64,000 nucleotides of DNA from Chryseobacterium sp. ERMR1:04 (GTDB lineage: Bacteria > Bacteroidota > Bacteroidia > Flavobacteriales > Weeksellaceae): positions 248,001-312,000 of the forward strand of contig NZ_LIRF01000007.1 of assembly GCF_001297705.1 (NCBI RefSeq), in the 5' to 3' direction. This document shows positions 52,551 to 61,410 of this stretch, piece after piece. The notes under the pieces were generated by a model. It was not told the DNA's origin. It made no database searches and saw only the letters and a program-made list of their open reading frames with translations. Both the position numbers and the translations under genes were made by a program. How positions within the stretch are numbered: position 1 is the first letter of the stretch; each line of letters opens with the position of its first letter.

Positions 52551-53087
52551 TTAAAAAGCTTCTCCAGAATCTTTCTTTGCGGAATTATATTCAATTAAAG
52601 TAGTAAAAGCTTTCTTTAATCTTTCAACCAAGGCTTGTTGAGTCGTAAATATGAATGGTGCTCCATAGTCATTGTAATTTGGACCGCTTATTGAGAGGTA
52701 TTCTTTGTATTCAACATAACCTGGTGCCTCATTATTACAGTGTATAGATGTCATTTGTTTTCCAAAAATATAAAAATCATCAGAATACTCATTGTTCATT
52801 CCTGTTATCTTATTAAAGTCATAGCTGGAATCACAATATCCTCCTCCCGCATAATTCCGCCTAAGAACAAAGATTCCGCTTTTGTAAGAAATGGCTACTC
52901 TGTTTTGACCCAAATTTTCTTTCCATTTCTCTGCTATCCAATCCATCGTTTCCTGCTTACTTGGTTTTGCAGTTTTACTTTCAGTATTTGGTTTAGCAGC
53001 TTTTGCGGGTGCTTTCTTTTGAGCATTCATATTCATGCTTGCAACTGTTATTAATAATACAATTGCTAACTTTAATTTTTTGGTCAT
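52551..53087 (-). CDS. Exported protein of unknown function
   Basis: 178 residues with a signal peptide (MTKKLKLAIVLLITVASMNMNA) and a Lys/Ala/Pro-rich linker (QKKAPAKAAKPNTESK), then a soluble domain with Cys pairs (GYCDSSYDF, SIHCNNEA). A -33/-7 promoter match is 200 bases upstream. It has no operon partner. No family recognised. Confidence 0.68.
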   Translation of the reverse strand: MTKKLKLAIVLLITVASMNMNAQKKAPAKAAKPNTESKTAKPSKQETMDWIAEKWKENLGQNRVAISYKSGIFVLRRNYAGGGYCDSSYDFNKITGMNNEYSDDFYIFGKQMTSIHCNNEAPGYVEYKEYLSISGPNYNDYGAPFIFTTQQALVERLKKAFTTLIEYNSAKKDSGEAF

Positions 53088-53479
53088 TGTTTTTTATTTA
53101 AAAAGTGGTTATTAATATTTTAGGGGTTTTATTCTTTCCTTAGGCTAATTTTTTTGATTTTATTTTTACTGAAAGGTTTCAATAAAATTTCTTATGACGG
53201 TATAGTCTTTCGATAATAAACGAGTAAATTTTATTATTGTAATTTAATAATTCAAGTGTTATTAGTTTGTTTTTTTTTGAAAATCCACCCAAATATAGGT
53301 TATAACTTAGAGATTTCCAAATTTAAGCAAGCATTCACGCTATTAGTAATAGTTTCTTAATAATTCAATTTTCATTTTTTTGTATGTATAAATTATTGGC
53401 TTAGGTTAAATGTTTTTCTTTGTTACAGATTATAAATAGGAAGTGAACTGATATAATTTTTAACATTCCAATATTGATA
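53088..53479. other. Intergenic region with a promoter, otherwise AT-rich
   Basis: No gene or repeat recognised. A minus-strand promoter match lies at 53290-53320. The remainder contains homopolymer runs (T9 near 53270) and no hairpin that I could make out. Confidence 0.4.
53290..53320 (-). promoter_or_regulatory. Promoter of the exported protein at 52551
   Basis: On the minus strand TTG, a 20-base spacer and TATATTTG, matching the Bacteroidetes consensus. The leader to the ATG at 53087 would be near 195 bases. Confidence 0.4.
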
Positions 53480-54004
53480 TCATTCCTCAATATTAACGGG
53501 GAGACTATTTTTTATTATTGAGATAGCTAAATTTTCTTTGTTTAAAATATTTGAACACCAAAACCCTTTTCCCCAAGTTCCTTTACCAACAAACTTCTCG
53601 GGATATTGTAAGCTTAAAAGTGTTGATGTTCTACTTTTGAGTCTTGAAACTTTTTGAGTAATTGATTGTATATCGGAAAATATTAATATTTCGACTTTTG
53701 ATTCATTAATATTCAGTATTTCGATTTCTAGTCCGTCAATAATTCTGTCATTTTTCTCTTGGCAAAGGTCTTCAATATCAGTCTTTAATTGGTTTATCGA
53801 TTTTTCATTTAATACAAGCCGTTCACTTTTTGAGTTCTTATTTACAGAGCCGATTGGTAGTTCATGTGATAAGTTATAGCTTATACTATGCTTTTGTAAT
53901 TCAGTATAAATCTCAACAAGCCTTTGCCAATTACCATTTTTATCCCATACAGGATATTCATTATAGGTTGTCCAGATAATATGAAATAATTGTTTTTTAC
54001 TCAT
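53480..54004 (-). CDS. Transposase-like (RAYT/Y1 family) protein lacking catalytic residues
   Basis: 174 residues. It follows the plan of REP-associated tyrosine transposases: FHIIWTTYNEYPVWDKNGNW at the start, RLVLNEKSINQLKTDIEDL, a core strand, VSRLKSRTSTLL and GKGTWGKGFWCSNIL. In active members the core strand reads NHVHVVV (HUH metal site) and the last helix has AIxYVxxQ with the catalytic Tyr; here they are ESKVEILI and AISIIKNS. The enzyme must be inactive as a nuclease. There is no REP or terminal repeat around it, which suggests a domesticated gene. Confidence 0.65.
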   Translation of the reverse strand: MSKKQLFHIIWTTYNEYPVWDKNGNWQRLVEIYTELQKHSISYNLSHELPIGSVNKNSKSERLVLNEKSINQLKTDIEDLCQEKNDRIIDGLEIEILNINESKVEILIFSDIQSITQKVSRLKSRTSTLLSLQYPEKFVGKGTWGKGFWCSNILNKENLAISIIKNSLPVNIEE

Positions 54005-54072
54005 GGTTTGTAAACTTACCGCTGAAGTTTTTTTATTTAAGTATTTGTATACCTTGTCAGCTTTTCGTTTTG

Positions 54073-55236
54073 TTAAATTTCATCGACACTGTCCCAGATA
54101 TAAAAAGGGACATCGCTGGCTGGTCTCCATCCTCTATGTAAAAAACGTGCGATTTCAGGTTTTTGCAATTGTTTATCTACGTCTTCCTGAGTAATATTAT
54201 TTCCTGCAACATTTACTTCTTTCAATTTGGGAAGTTTGTTCAGAACACTTATGTCAGAAATTTTGTTGTCGTATAAATTTAAGTATTCTAAATTCTTCAG
54301 GTTTTCTATCCCATCTATATTTTCAATGGTATGATTTTCATAGAGATTTAGTACTTTCAGATTTGAAAGTTTATCCAGATTATTAATTTCAGTAATTTTA
54401 CATTCATTAAACTCCAATTGCTCTAAATTAGGTAGATTATCAAAAAATTTTGCATTTTCTAATTCAAATCCCCTTGAGCCGATAGATAAAATTTTAAGTT
54501 TTTTTAACACTCCTAAATTAATATTATTACATCCTGTAATATTAAGATTCTCTAAATTGGGAAATTGTTCCAAAGAATAGATTGTATAATTATCTTTAAG
54601 AGCTTTGATTTCTAATGTTTTAAGAGATTCTAATCTATCTGTTATCTGAAGCTGAATACTTTCTGTCTTTAAATATCTTAAGTTTTTAAATTTGTTTAAT
54701 TCATCTATGATGCAGTCACATTCTAATGTTAATCTTTCAAGGGTGGTAAGATATTCGGCGCCTTTGAAGACGAACATCTTATCAGTATTCACATTATAAC
54801 TGTAGAGTCTCAGGCTTTTAATACTTTTAAGCTTTTTAAAATCAAGGATTAAAGTATTTGTCGGTATTGTTTCATAATCAATAATAAGATGTAATTCTTT
54901 AATTGTTTCTAATTGCAAAAATGTTTTAATAGTTGTTACACAGCCTGAATTAATAAATATTGTTTCCAATGCAGTAAACTGTTGTATGCCTTTAACAATA
55001 TTATGTGTATTAGACGTAGTAAATGTACAATCAAAAAATTGTAACTGTTTTACCATATTGAAGACAGGCTGTAAAGCATCAAAATTTTCAAAATGTAAAT
55101 CTGTTAATTGTAATGAGATAAATTTTTCATCTGTAACATAGTATTGTGTTTCAGCAGCAGATGCTTTACTCCATTCTTTTATGGAAATTTGTAAATTTTT
55201 CTCTATAGCATTTATTGCTTGTTCAATAAGATTCAT
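54073..55236 (-). CDS. Leucine-rich repeat protein, cytoplasmic
   Basis: 387 residues with many LRR units of about 22 residues in the middle and C-terminal part (LDKLSNLKVLNLYENHTI, LKNLEYLNLYDNKI, LPKLKEVNVAGNNI). It lacks a signal peptide and sorting domain, unlike secreted LRR proteins, so it works inside the cell. The N-terminal 150 residues have weaker LRRs. The tail WRPASDVPFYIWDSVDEI is unrecognised. A protein-binding role is likely. Confidence 0.85.
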   Translation of the reverse strand: MNLIEQAINAIEKNLQISIKEWSKASAAETQYYVTDEKFISLQLTDLHFENFDALQPVFNMVKQLQFFDCTFTTSNTHNIVKGIQQFTALETIFINSGCVTTIKTFLQLETIKELHLIIDYETIPTNTLILDFKKLKSIKSLRLYSYNVNTDKMFVFKGAEYLTTLERLTLECDCIIDELNKFKNLRYLKTESIQLQITDRLESLKTLEIKALKDNYTIYSLEQFPNLENLNITGCNNINLGVLKKLKILSIGSRGFELENAKFFDNLPNLEQLEFNECKITEINNLDKLSNLKVLNLYENHTIENIDGIENLKNLEYLNLYDNKISDISVLNKLPKLKEVNVAGNNITQEDVDKQLQKPEIARFLHRGWRPASDVPFYIWDSVDEI

Positions 55237-55293
55237 GGATAAATGTGTTTTTAAAATTTTTGGTTTTCAGCTTTCATTTTATGGCGTTCAGTT

Positions 55294-55791
55294 TTATATT
55301 TCCAATATTTTCGTTTCAGTATTTTGATATTTTGCTTTTAAGGTTTTAATTTTCTCTGCAAAGTACTTATGATTCTCTTCAATTTCTCCGGGATAAAAAT
55401 GAAGCCAACGACTATGATCTCTATAGGCTTTTTGTCCATCAGCAAGTTGTTGTTGTCTTTTGGATTCGTTGGGTACTAAAATATTGTTGATGATTAATTC
55501 GTACGGCTTTAACATTTCAGAGATGGTGTCAAAATCTTCAAGACTTGATCCAGTGTTGTAAATTACAATATTATCTTCCGAATTAATAATCTCTTTAGAG
55601 AGGTATTCAAGTTTATTCAGCTCGGAATCTTTTGAAGGATGATAATTATTTTTTAGAAGAACGTCAGAAAAATCCACAATTTTAAAATTTGCAAATTCAG
55701 AACTTTTTATATCAGATTCATCAATCCTAAAGGTTAAAACTACGTTTATTTTCTTTTTTGATTCTGATAAATTATTTTTTATGAAATTCAT
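55294..55791 (-). CDS. Unknown cytoplasmic protein
   Basis: 165 residues, charged, no signal peptide. A strand-helix pattern (KKINVVLTFRIDESD, NIVIYNTGSSLED) suggests an alpha/beta fold. It lies 57 bases upstream of the LRR gene on the same strand. No family recognised. Confidence 0.62.
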   Translation of the reverse strand: MNFIKNNLSESKKKINVVLTFRIDESDIKSSEFANFKIVDFSDVLLKNNYHPSKDSELNKLEYLSKEIINSEDNIVIYNTGSSLEDFDTISEMLKPYELIINNILVPNESKRQQQLADGQKAYRDHSRWLHFYPGEIEENHKYFAEKIKTLKAKYQNTETKILEI

Positions 55792-55857
55792 GGTTTTGTT
55801 TTTTTATTAAATCGACATCCACATTGGCCATCTTTATTGTAAATGAGACAGATCAGT

Positions 55858-56592
55858 TTATCTTTTCCATATTAATTCAGAGGAATTTTCCAAGGTCCAG
55901 ATTTCAGGTTTTACGGTCTTATTATTTGGTAGTAATTCCAATATATTTTCTCTCATATCAACACCTGTAATAAAGCCAAGTTGGTTAGTATGTGCTACTT
56001 CAAGAAGTAAAAAGAAATCCTCCGCTAATGAGTCATCATCATGTTTTAAATTCTCCTTGTCCAAATAAAGATACTGAAGATCTTCATGGGTCAGCCAATT
56101 GGTAATTCCCATTCCATCATAATGAAAAGAAGGGTTCCAATCATCAAGTTCTCCGATGATTGAATAGGAAAGTGTTTCTGGAGATAGTTTAAACTGTCGC
56201 ATTACACCACCTTTTCCAAGAGGTAAATGTGGAAAAAAATCGGCACAGGTCTTAAAGATATAAAACTCAAAAAACTTACAAAAATCATAATGTATGTCTG
56301 ATTTATTTAAAAAATTTATCTGATCATTATAATCTCCTATTTTTTGATGTTCGCTATTTATTTTAAAAGTTTTGTCAAATGAGTTTGATATGGAAACAAT
56401 ATTTCCAATAGTTTCATTAACAAGTTTTTCTAATTCCTGTTTAGACAGATGTAAAGTACTTCCGGTAACATGAGACTTTAAGAATTCCTGACAATCGGCG
56501 GTTAAGTCTCCTGTTTCTCCTTTTAACGTAGGAACAATTTCTTTATAAAATTTTTTTTCATCAAATAAATGTAGTGTGCACCAATATCCCAT
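55858..56592 (-). CDS. Unknown cytoplasmic protein
   Basis: 244 residues from ATG 56592 (MGYWCTLHLFDEKKFYKE); a longer frame to 56631 adds 13 residues without merit. Aromatic-rich with LSPETLSYSIIGELDDWNPSFHYDGMGI. It resembles the small immunity-like proteins of this stretch, but no family can be named. Confidence 0.62.
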   Translation of the reverse strand: MGYWCTLHLFDEKKFYKEIVPTLKGETGDLTADCQEFLKSHVTGSTLHLSKQELEKLVNETIGNIVSISNSFDKTFKINSEHQKIGDYNDQINFLNKSDIHYDFCKFFEFYIFKTCADFFPHLPLGKGGVMRQFKLSPETLSYSIIGELDDWNPSFHYDGMGITNWLTHEDLQYLYLDKENLKHDDDSLAEDFFLLLEVAHTNQLGFITGVDMRENILELLPNNKTVKPEIWTLENSSELIWKR

Positions 56593-56753
56593 TTGTATTG
56601 TTATTTTTTGTGTTTGTATGCAAATTCTCAAAATTAGGGATTACGTAAATAAGATATATATTTACACTTATCCTTTTAGAATTGATGTAAAATTATTAAA
56701 GAAAAACCGCTCTACAAAAAGTAAAACGGGTTAATGCTGTATTGTCTACAAAG

Positions 56754-56834
56754 GCTAGCGCGAAGATTCTCGCTCGTATCCGAGTAAACGATCCGTATCT
56801 GTTTTTATACACAAGCTTTCAAGCTTGCGCTAGC
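56754..56834. repeat. Cruciform repeat element, GCTAGCGC ends
   Basis: Terminal inverted repeat GCTAGCGC (56754-56761) and GCGCTAGC (56827-56834). Inside are hairpins GCGAAGATTCTCGC (near 56760) and CAAGCTTTCAAGCTTG (56812-56827). The element is 81 bases, more GC-rich than its surroundings, and resembles a mobile intergenic repeat. The rest of the 302-base gap (56593-56894) shows nothing. Confidence 0.6.
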
Positions 56835-56894
56835 AGATAGCTAAATAGAAAATTTACAAATTATATCATAATGATAAAAATAAAAGAATCAAAA

Positions 56895-57767
56895 TTACGG
56901 AACCGGAACGCCTGCACTTTCTGACCACAACGCAAACCAATCCTGCAATTCCATATCAACGGTTGTTGCTTTCATTAGGTTAGCCATTCTCGCTGGATCA
57001 GCGGTACCACAAACGGGTAAAATTCCGGCTGAGTGTTCTAAGATCCATGCCAGAAGAATAATATCAGCGGGAACATCATATTTTGTCGAAAATTGGGCAA
57101 TCAACTTTTTTAAACGCTGAGTCTGATCATTGTCTTCTTTGAAAACAGTTCCTAGCGGTGACCAACACATGGGTGTGATATTATGAGTTTGCATATGATC
57201 TAAACTTCCGTTAGTCATCGCTTCAAAATCGGTAATAGAAAAACTGATTTGGTTGTAATTAACTTTGGTTTGTGTCTCAATCAAATCCGTTTGCAACGGC
57301 GTAAAATTGGAAACTCCGAAATCTTTAATTTTTCCGTCTTGTTTTAGTTTGGTGATGGCTTCTGCAATTTCATCAGCTCTCATTAACGGGCTTGGACGAT
57401 GCAGCAAAAGTAGGTCTAAATAATCTGTTTGCAGGTTTTTTAGTGACTGTTCTACGGACCATATAATATAGGAAGTAGAATAATCATAATGCTTTACGGA
57501 GTTATTTCTTTTGCCAGATTCCATTTGAATGCCGCACTTAGAAATAAACTGTATTTTGCTACGGTCAATTTTACTTTCGTTGAAAGCTTTTCCAAAAGCA
57601 GCTTCTGTAGTGTAATCTCCATAAATATCTGCATGATCAAATGTTGTGATTTTATTTTCCAGGGAACAGTGCATCAATTCGATCATCTGTTGAGTGTTGC
57701 AGTCTTTCCCCCAAACTCCCCATGTCATGGTGCCGGCAATAATCTTTGAAAATGGTGTTGTATTCAT
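56895..57767 (-). CDS. Aldo/keto reductase (YdhF-like)
   Basis: 290 residues, a TIM-barrel NADPH-dependent reductase. The catalytic tetrad is Asp44, Tyr49, Lys77 and His123 (FDHADIYG, ISKCG, LLLHRP). Length and the segment KIKDFGVSNFTPLQ match the YdhF group of uncharacterised reductases. It stands alone on the minus strand. The substrate is unknown. Confidence 0.92.
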   Translation of the reverse strand: MNTTPFSKIIAGTMTWGVWGKDCNTQQMIELMHCSLENKITTFDHADIYGDYTTEAAFGKAFNESKIDRSKIQFISKCGIQMESGKRNNSVKHYDYSTSYIIWSVEQSLKNLQTDYLDLLLLHRPSPLMRADEIAEAITKLKQDGKIKDFGVSNFTPLQTDLIETQTKVNYNQISFSITDFEAMTNGSLDHMQTHNITPMCWSPLGTVFKEDNDQTQRLKKLIAQFSTKYDVPADIILLAWILEHSAGILPVCGTADPARMANLMKATTVDMELQDWFALWSESAGVPVP

Positions 57768-57811
57768 GTTTTTATTAAAATTAATAGTGATTTTTTTATC
57801 TGAATATAGTT

Positions 57812-58402
57812 TTAAATCTCCTTTGTAACAATAAAACCATGAGACTGTAAATATTCATCAACGTCTACATCAAAAGGAACGTCATAGCCATTATCTAGGT
57901 CAAATAATCCACCTCCGGCATCTGAAGATTCTAAAAATCCGATCATTTTAGACTGTGTTTTTTCTTTTGCATTTCTCCAGCAATTCATTAAGAAATCACT
58001 TTCTAAACCAAACTGATTTTCCCAATAATTAGCAAAATCCAATTGGTTGTCTTCGTCAAGATAGGCGGAATAATCAATGTTGTTTTCATCCAAAACCTTT
58101 TTGCATAGCTCTTGAACATCAATGGATGAGTAATCTGCAAATGAATGCTCTTTCAAATGCAGCTCTGCGATCTGAATGGTTTTATCAGGAGAATAATATT
58201 CATAATTAGGCAAAGCAAATAAAAAGCTTAAAGGACTTGAAGCATAATAATATAAACTGATGACTTCAATTTTCTTATCATCTTCTCTAAATTGATATTT
58301 TGAGTTTAAAACATCAACCAAGAAGTTGGTCACTACTTTTTCTCTGGGAAGTAGAAAAGTATTTCTAAAGGCTTCATCAATTTTCAGTTCTATTTTCTTC
58401 AT
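57812..58402 (-). CDS. Unknown cytoplasmic protein
   Basis: 196 residues, strongly acidic C-terminus (FDLDNGYDVPFDVDVDEYLQSHGF). No membrane or signal segments. It precedes the reductase gene by 44 bases on the same strand. Its size, acidity and place match the other immunity-like orphans of the stretch. Confidence 0.6.
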   Translation of the reverse strand: MKKIELKIDEAFRNTFLLPREKVVTNFLVDVLNSKYQFREDDKKIEVISLYYYASSPLSFLFALPNYEYYSPDKTIQIAELHLKEHSFADYSSIDVQELCKKVLDENNIDYSAYLDEDNQLDFANYWENQFGLESDFLMNCWRNAKEKTQSKMIGFLESSDAGGGLFDLDNGYDVPFDVDVDEYLQSHGFIVTKEI

Positions 58403-58528
58403 GTCTTATTTACTTTTTTGAGATGGTAAAAATAAAGAAAACCAATGTATAAAAATAGTGAGGTCAAATTATTTTGGAAATCTTCCTATCCCTATTCAAA
58501 TCAATTAATATAAAGGCTATAAGTTGTA

Positions 58529-59296
58529 TTATAGATTAGGTGATACTGTTGAGAGGATTCTGCACTGATCACATTTGAAATCATAAAAATTGTGTAATTT
58601 TTTATCGAGTTTCCATTTTTTTTGACAAGTGGGGCATAACCTATTTTCATCACCTTTTTTATGTTTTCTATAATTGTGTAAATAGTAATAGGTAGGAATG
58701 TTAGTAAACTCTTTAATTTTTTCACAAATAGTAATTCCTTGTTTTGATAATTGAGATTTTGTTTGCTGCATTTGGTTTAAAGCCCATCGTTCACCAACTT
58801 CACAATTCATTTGTAATCTGTCACAGGATTGGTAGTTTGTTTCCCAACTTAAAATAGGCATATACCCAAAATCATAATATTGAGGTAGTCTGTAAAGGGG
58901 AATAGATTTATTACATGATCCACAACTTATCGGAGAATCAATGGAAACGTAATTGGTGATAAGAATATAAAATGCCGGACTCTTGCAAGTGCATGGATTT
59001 GTGTAGTCAGCATATAATTTTCCAACAGTTTTGATGGAAATTTTTGAGGTGCTCAATTTTTCAATTTTTTCAATTTGGTTTTCAACATACTTGTTATTGT
59101 TAACCTTATCGAGTGAATTTTTTTCAAGAGTAAAAGGAAGACAAACAATTGTATTTTTATCAATATACTGAGTTTCAATTCTTCCTTGAGTTTGTCCATT
59201 AGCTCTATAAAATTCTAAAAGTAAGCTGAAATCGTCGATAAGCTCATTTTTATTTATTTTGGATTTAATTTCCAATGAAATTTCTTGAATATACAT
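58529..59296 (-). CDS. DUF2310 zinc-ribbon protein
   Basis: 255 residues. Three CxxC-type knuckles are visible: CTCKSP, CGSCNKS with IPLYRLP, and a C-terminal pair CPTC/CDQC. The segment WETNYQSCDRLQMNCEVGERWALNQM and NIPTYYYLHNY are hallmarks of DUF2310, described as zinc-ribbon and possibly nucleic-acid binding. No signal peptide. The function is not established. Confidence 0.85.
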   Translation of the reverse strand: MYIQEISLEIKSKINKNELIDDFSLLLEFYRANGQTQGRIETQYIDKNTIVCLPFTLEKNSLDKVNNNKYVENQIEKIEKLSTSKISIKTVGKLYADYTNPCTCKSPAFYILITNYVSIDSPISCGSCNKSIPLYRLPQYYDFGYMPILSWETNYQSCDRLQMNCEVGERWALNQMQQTKSQLSKQGITICEKIKEFTNIPTYYYLHNYRKHKKGDENRLCPTCQKKWKLDKKLHNFYDFKCDQCRILSTVSPNL

Positions 59297-59386
59297 AATA
59301 GGTTAGAATAGTTTTTATCTTTTACATTCTAATTTATACAAAGCATAAAATGAGGCATATAAAATTGAGTATTTATCCAATAGATT

Positions 59387-59683
59387 TTAATTTTCAAATT
59401 TTTCTTCAACATTTGTTAAAATTTCACAGTCACAATACCCTCCGTTTTCAGATAGCCAACTTAAAATATTTTCAATATTCATGATGTTATTCTTTTCTAA
59501 AAATTCTATTGTCAATTTGTTAGTATCATCACAGCCAAATTTTTCTAATTGATTATCAAGATCGTCAAATAAATTCTCAAAAAGGATTCTGTTCAGGGGT
59601 AAACTTTTTTCAAATTCGTTCTGTTGTTTTTTCCTCAACTCATTCCGTATTTGTCTTCTTCGCTCTTTTTCATTTTTATCCAT
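59387..59683 (-). CDS. DUF2695 protein
   Basis: 98 residues, the whole family length: basic N-terminus (KERRRQIRNELRKKQ), then SLPLNRILFENLFDDLDNQL and the C-terminal ENGGYCDCEILTNVEE with the conserved Cys-Asp-Cys. The role is unknown. It lies 17 bases after the 59701 gene. Confidence 0.85.
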   Translation of the reverse strand: MDKNEKERRRQIRNELRKKQQNEFEKSLPLNRILFENLFDDLDNQLEKFGCDDTNKLTIEFLEKNNIMNIENILSWLSENGGYCDCEILTNVEEKFEN

Positions 59684-59700
59684 AGGGTTCTCTTCAGTTT

Positions 59701-60336
59701 TTAATTAAAATTATGTGAATAACCTATTTCGAGAAGATCAGTTTCCAATTGTTCCCAATCTTCTATTTCTTCAACGATGGTCAGTACCATTTCCTTTGTT
59801 AGTGTTTCTCCTGTGTAGATTTTTGCTACAGTTTCTAAAGGTATTCCTGTTTCTTTGTAACTATCTTCAAAATATTCTGTAGCCCAATCAATATAGGTTT
59901 GAGGATTTCCATTAAAAATACTTAACATTTCTTTGGAATTGTCTTCGTAGCTTTCAAGTGGTCCTGTTTGCCAGTTTTTTTCTTCAATTGTCCATAAGCA
60001 AAATGTTGTCCCTATTGAATTGACAGGTTCTCCGAAAATAAATTCATTAAATATTGAAGGTAGGTTTGTTGTTAATTGTTGTTTGCTTTGTTGTGTATAT
60101 TCGTGAGCAAAACCATTGATAACACATCCGTTTTGTGGAAATAAAATAAGCATTTGATTTCCAGAACCATCCCGCATTTCGAAAAACTCTTCATGGTCTG
60201 ACCATTTATTGTTGTAGGAATAATAGCGATATTCCCATTCCTGAGAAAGAATAGCATCTAATGCAGAGATTGCTTTACAAATAGTTTGTAAGATTTTTGT
60301 GTTGGGTAGGAGAGTTTGATCTTTGGTTGAAATCAT
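59701..60336 (-). CDS. Immunity-like protein of unknown family
   Basis: 211 residues, soluble, with EYRYYSYNNKWSDHEEFFEMRDGSGNQMLILFPQNGCVINGFAHE (landmark 35-80), a pattern I have seen in widespread hypothetical proteins of toxin-immunity regions. The acidic C-terminus (IVEEIEDWEQLETDLLEIG) fits. It is cotranscribed with the DUF2695 gene. Confidence 0.66.
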   Translation of the reverse strand: MISTKDQTLLPNTKILQTICKAISALDAILSQEWEYRYYSYNNKWSDHEEFFEMRDGSGNQMLILFPQNGCVINGFAHEYTQQSKQQLTTNLPSIFNEFIFGEPVNSIGTTFCLWTIEEKNWQTGPLESYEDNSKEMLSIFNGNPQTYIDWATEYFEDSYKETGIPLETVAKIYTGETLTKEMVLTIVEEIEDWEQLETDLLEIGYSHNFN

Positions 60337-60475
60337 GATTTTATTTAAAAAATCTAATTTAAGTATTATTTGAAACTAAAAAGACTTTTTTTATATATTG
60401 ATCACAGACGATATACCTGCACCAACATATCTTTCAACATTCTTTCCAAGCTTATTCTTCCCGTAATTACATACG

Positions 60476-60521
60476 ATAATCGAACTTCAAGGATACCTAA
60501 TTATCCGTGAAGTTCGATTAT
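60476..60521. repeat. Long hairpin after the SDR gene
   Basis: ATAATCGAACTTCA (60476-60489) pairs with TGAAGTTCGATTAT (60508-60521), then GGATA with TATCC inside, across one mismatch and a 6-base loop. It lies after the SDR stop; no T tract follows, so it may be a processed 3' end or an element rather than a plain terminator. Confidence 0.55.
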
Positions 60522-60555
60522 GAAATTTTAAAAAGAATTTATTGTTAAGAATGTT

Positions 60556-61305
60556 TTATAAGTCTCTTAAGCCGCCATCAATTAGGATTTCAGTACCTAG
60601 CATAAAAGCAGACTCGTCAGAAGCTAAATAAACTGCGCCACTAGCAATTTCATCCGGCACGCCTAGTCTTTTTAAAGGAGTAAAGCTTCCCATAGCTGCT
60701 GCCATTGCTTCTGCTTCTTCATTCGTGTTTGTAACGGTGTTGAAAACAGGAGTGTCAATTGGCCCGGGCGATATGGTATTGACTCTAATTTTTCTATCTA
60801 ATAAGTCAGCCGAAAAGCTACGCGCTAATGAGCGTACCGCCGCCTTACTTGCCGAATAAGCTGAATGGTTAGGAATACCTTTTTCGTTTACCGTTGAGGA
60901 AATCAATATAACGGAAGCTCCGTCATTCAATACAGGCAATGCTTTTTGAACTGAAAAAAAGGCCCCTTTAAAATTGATATCACTTACTTTATCGAACATT
61001 TCTTCAGTAAAATCTGCTAATGGAGCCATGATGTACACTCCGGCATTGACAACCAAGGTGTCCACTTTGCCCAACTGATTTTCTACTTCTTTATAAATTC
61101 GTTCAAGGTCATTGAGATTAGAGCTGTCACCCTGAATAGCTATACCCGATGTGCCCAGTTCTTTGAGCGCTTCATCCAATGTTTTTTGACTGCGTCCTGT
61201 AATGGCTACTTTTGCCCCTTCTGCCACAAATCTTTTGGCTGTAGCTAACCCAATACCACTACCACCACCTGTGATAACAGCAACTTTGTCTTTTAATTTT
61301 TGCAT
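60556..61305 (-). CDS. Short-chain dehydrogenase/reductase
   Basis: 249 residues of the classical SDR family: cofactor motif ITGGGSGIGLATAKR, NAG, and catalytic Ser-Tyr-Lys in ILISSTVNEKGIPNHSAYSASK. The C-terminus (MLGTEILIDGGLRDL) is typical. The Crp/Fnr-like gene 105 bases upstream on the same strand is the likely regulator. Substrate unknown. Confidence 0.93.
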   Translation of the reverse strand: MQKLKDKVAVITGGGSGIGLATAKRFVAEGAKVAITGRSQKTLDEALKELGTSGIAIQGDSSNLNDLERIYKEVENQLGKVDTLVVNAGVYIMAPLADFTEEMFDKVSDINFKGAFFSVQKALPVLNDGASVILISSTVNEKGIPNHSAYSASKAAVRSLARSFSADLLDRKIRVNTISPGPIDTPVFNTVTNTNEEAEAMAAAMGSFTPLKRLGVPDEIASGAVYLASDESAFMLGTEILIDGGLRDL

Positions 61306-61410
61306 CTTATTTTTAATTTATGCAAACGGCTACTTCCGATTGCGATACAAAGGTCAGACAATAGGCTAAGGAAAAAAATGAAGTAGTTTAGGAAATTTGG
61401 TTGATGTAGT

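Noticed and set aside
58501..58725. 74-codon minus-strand frame over the end of the DUF2310 gene
   Set aside because: It overlaps the zinc-ribbon gene in another frame on the same strand; the DUF2310 frame has the conserved Cys motifs.
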